A DNA stretch of 64,000 nt from Scatophagus argus (Eukaryota > Chordata > Actinopteri > Scatophagidae): NCBI RefSeq assembly GCF_020382885.2, contig NC_058504.1, positions 4,541,019-4,605,018 of the forward strand, given 5' to 3'. The position numbers were made by a program, and so were the translations under genes. The notes under the pieces were generated by a model. The model ran no database searches. It was not told where the DNA came from and was given only the letters and a program-made list of their open reading frames with translations. This document shows, piece by piece, positions 51,830-64,000 of this stretch (position 1 is the first letter of the stretch; every line of letters starts with the position of its first letter).

Positions 51830-52340
51830 CCTTAAGACATCCGGACCCCCATCTCTTTAAATTCAGCTGCGACACGGGAATGTCTGAGGCAGTTTCGGCC
51901 CAAAAATGGACAGACAGCGAGCTCAAACAGTAGCCCTTAGCTAACGTTTTGTGGGTTAAATTACAGTAACTTAAACGCGTCGCGACTGTCCGCAGCACAC
52001 GAAGTGACAGACGAAGCTTATCACCGTATTCAAAGTGCGCATTTGGGTACACTATTTATCTGCCGTTTGGCACCTGCTGATTAACAAAGCGTTTGTACTC
52101 TGGTTGATAAGCAAAGCGCCAGCTAATTTTAATAAATCGGTCTATGGATATGAGAGAACGTCACGCAGGTTTGTTAACTGTAACTCAAATACCGTTAACA
52201 AACCAGACCATCCCAAAGTCAACAAAACGGCGGCCAAGGAAAAGCAAAGACAACGATAGTACAAAAGCAGCTCAAGTAGTTTGCTCCCTGGTCGTGCACA
52301 CTGAAGGGGACCGTTAGCCGTTTCATCGCTTTAAATCAAA
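51830..52340 (-). promoter_or_regulatory. st3gal5: st3gal5 noncoding exon 1 and CpG-rich promoter
   Basis: The minus-strand donor TTAAGG|GTAAGTT at 51830 ends a leader exon in sequence containing several CGCG/CGTC sites (51860-52020). The next exon has an acceptor at 51277-51278 and reads in frame from a stop (TAA in exon 1) to ATG 51189-51191, which fixes the start. A six-codon upstream ORF, MGVRMS, ends at that TAA. Confidence 0.55.
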
Positions 52341-52670
52341 TGGTAAGCTATGTTACCCACAAGCGCGTTTACGACGCGTTGCACTCACAGTTTTTTCTTT
52401 CTCGTGTGCTGGTTCATTTACTCACCATCCCACAGGTTCAGCAATGATGAACCCAAGTTATATGATCAGCTCTTAATATCTCACAGATATTCATCCAAGT
52501 CCCATTTCTTCAGCCTCATTCTCTCAGTCTGTCCGCTAACGACACACTCGCCATCATTTCCGCTCTTTCGAAATAAAAGCCCCCAATTATCCTACGACAT
52601 CTGGCCCGGGAGCTCAGCTTCATACCGACGTGCTCAACTGAAGGTTCAATTTAAAGAACAAGGAAATGCA

Positions 52671-52745
<75 letters not shown>

Positions 52746-53380
52746 AATAAACAAATAAATAAATAAAAGTTTGGGGAAAAAACGTCAAACAACAAGAAGG
52801 TATAATTCTTTATACACATTTCAACTTTCATTTTTTAAAGAAAAGCTAGCTGCATAGAGCTGATATTATATTATATAGAATTTTTATACTTCTATTATAT
52901 ATATAATAATCCTATTTTCACAGCATGACGCACCTGCTGTGAGCTCAGTCTTCTCCAGTGAAGAACTTCAGTCCTTTCACAACGGCTGGGCTACATTCAC
53001 TCAGAAAAAGAAGTCATTTTTATTTATTTGTCAGAAAAGGTAAGTGCCTCACAATGTTTCCCAGAGACTCGATTTTTATGAAAGTTTCAAACATTCTTCA
53101 AGAAATCAGGTCATATTTGCTTAACAAAGTGATAGATACAATTAAACCCACACATTTTATTGATTAAACATTATTTTGCTTATAGAAAAACTTTCTGCAA
53201 TTATCTGTAAATCAGAAACAAATAACAACACAGACACTTATTTCTATGTGAAAATGTTTAACATCAATGTAGAAAATGTGAAAGTTTTATTTTAGATCCA
53301 ACCATGTACTGTATAAACTTTATGTTTTCATTACATTTTTTCTGTTACTTTTTAACTTTTATGTTTACAGCCCTTTTAGT
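52341..53380. other. st3gal5-polr1a spacer
   Basis: No gene recognised. It holds the (AAT)n tract and the start of a dispersed repeat copy from 53036. Confidence 0.6.
52671..52768. repeat. (AAT)n / (AAAT)n microsatellite
   Basis: About 22 AAT units followed by AAAT units with one AAAC variant. The Asn-rich and Leu-rich open frames across it are repeat by-products. Confidence 0.97.
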
Positions 53381-53460
53381 TTTATTTTTAGCACTACACT
53401 AATTCTTAGCCACACGGCGCTGGGGAAGGCAACGTGGGTTCATGGTCAGCTGATGATGAA
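53036..53460. repeat. Dispersed repeat pair, copy 1
   Basis: It shares ordered blocks with 56585-56880: CAATGTTTCC, ATCAGGT..TTTGCTTA, ATCCAACCATGT and CAGCCACACGGC-CTGGGGA-GGCAAC (plus orientation). It overlaps the presumed polr1a 3' UTR end. Confidence 0.65.
53381..53386 (-). terminator. polr1a: polr1a polyadenylation signal
   Basis: AATAAA on minus, about 185 bases past the polr1a stop. Confidence 0.6.
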
Positions 53461-53570
53461 TCCTACTGACTGAAAGTTAATCCACTCCAGCTCTGTGATA
53501 TCAGTTCACAACATTTGTCTTTCTACATCACATCCGACCGATACGACTGCTGACAGCAGTATGTCCTCTC

Positions 53571-63815
<10,245 letters not shown>

Positions 63816-64000
63816 CTACAAACACAAGCAACCACAACTCACCATCATGACAAAAAACTGTGAAGAAGACTGCACAGACATGCACTCCTTTTTTTAAAAA
63901 AGAAAGTCCATTTTTGGACTTTTCTGTACATTTGTTGGATGGAGTACAATTGAAAGCTGACAGGAAATGAGGTGTGATCGCAAGCAACAAAAGACCCTTT

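Noticed and set aside
52350-52831. Asn-rich and Leu-rich frames
   Set aside because: They translate the (AAT)n tract.

Overview
The window is nuclear DNA of a vertebrate, almost certainly a teleost fish and probably a percomorph. This is inferred from compact multi-exon genes with GT/AG introns, vertebrate-specific protein families, abundant (CA)n microsatellites, a Tc1/mariner remnant, Rex/L2-like retroposon tails and tRNA-derived SINE remains. No operon, CRISPR array, phage or plasmid feature is present. All coordinates were worked out by hand from splice signals, reading-phase continuity and family resemblance. No alignment or database search was run.

Six genes lie head-to-tail, all on the minus strand. 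From left to right they are: irf2 (interferon regulatory factor 2; coding 392-6992, noncoding exon near 8.4 kb); casp3 (executioner caspase; coding 12054-15921, leader exons to about 17.9 kb); cenpu (inner-kinetochore subunit; 18447-24346, 14 coding exons); acsl1 (long-chain acyl-CoA synthetase; 26093-34173, with two mutually exclusive gate exons); st3gal5 (GM3 synthase; 41693-51191, leader exon about 51.8-52.0 kb); and the C-terminal half of polr1a (RNA polymerase I largest subunit; 53571-63815, continuing past the right edge). Summed coding exons stay in frame for every gene: irf2 332 aa, casp3 277 aa, cenpu 479 aa, acsl1 698 aa, st3gal5 366 aa, and polr1a 817 aa of C-terminus.

The first four genes match the order in human 4q35 (IRF2-CASP3-PRIMPOL-CENPU-ACSL1), except that no PRIMPOL is visible. 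The last two are neighbours in human 2p11. The window therefore holds the junction of two tetrapod synteny blocks, inside the gene-poor stretch at about 34.2-41.5 kb. The genes do not form one pathway: they cover interferon transcription control, apoptosis, centromere assembly, fatty-acid activation, ganglioside synthesis and rRNA transcription.

The observations most worth a second look are the tandem pair of 78-bp acsl1 gate exons, a casp3 exon that keeps an ancestral-looking N-terminus but is out of phase with the rest of the gene, and two optional splice choices (irf2 basic exon, st3gal5 NAGNAG). There are also two pairs of diverged direct repeats, in st3gal5 and around the polr1a 3' end, and an IRF-type GAAAC array upstream of irf2. 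I found no evidence for a wholly new biological system.
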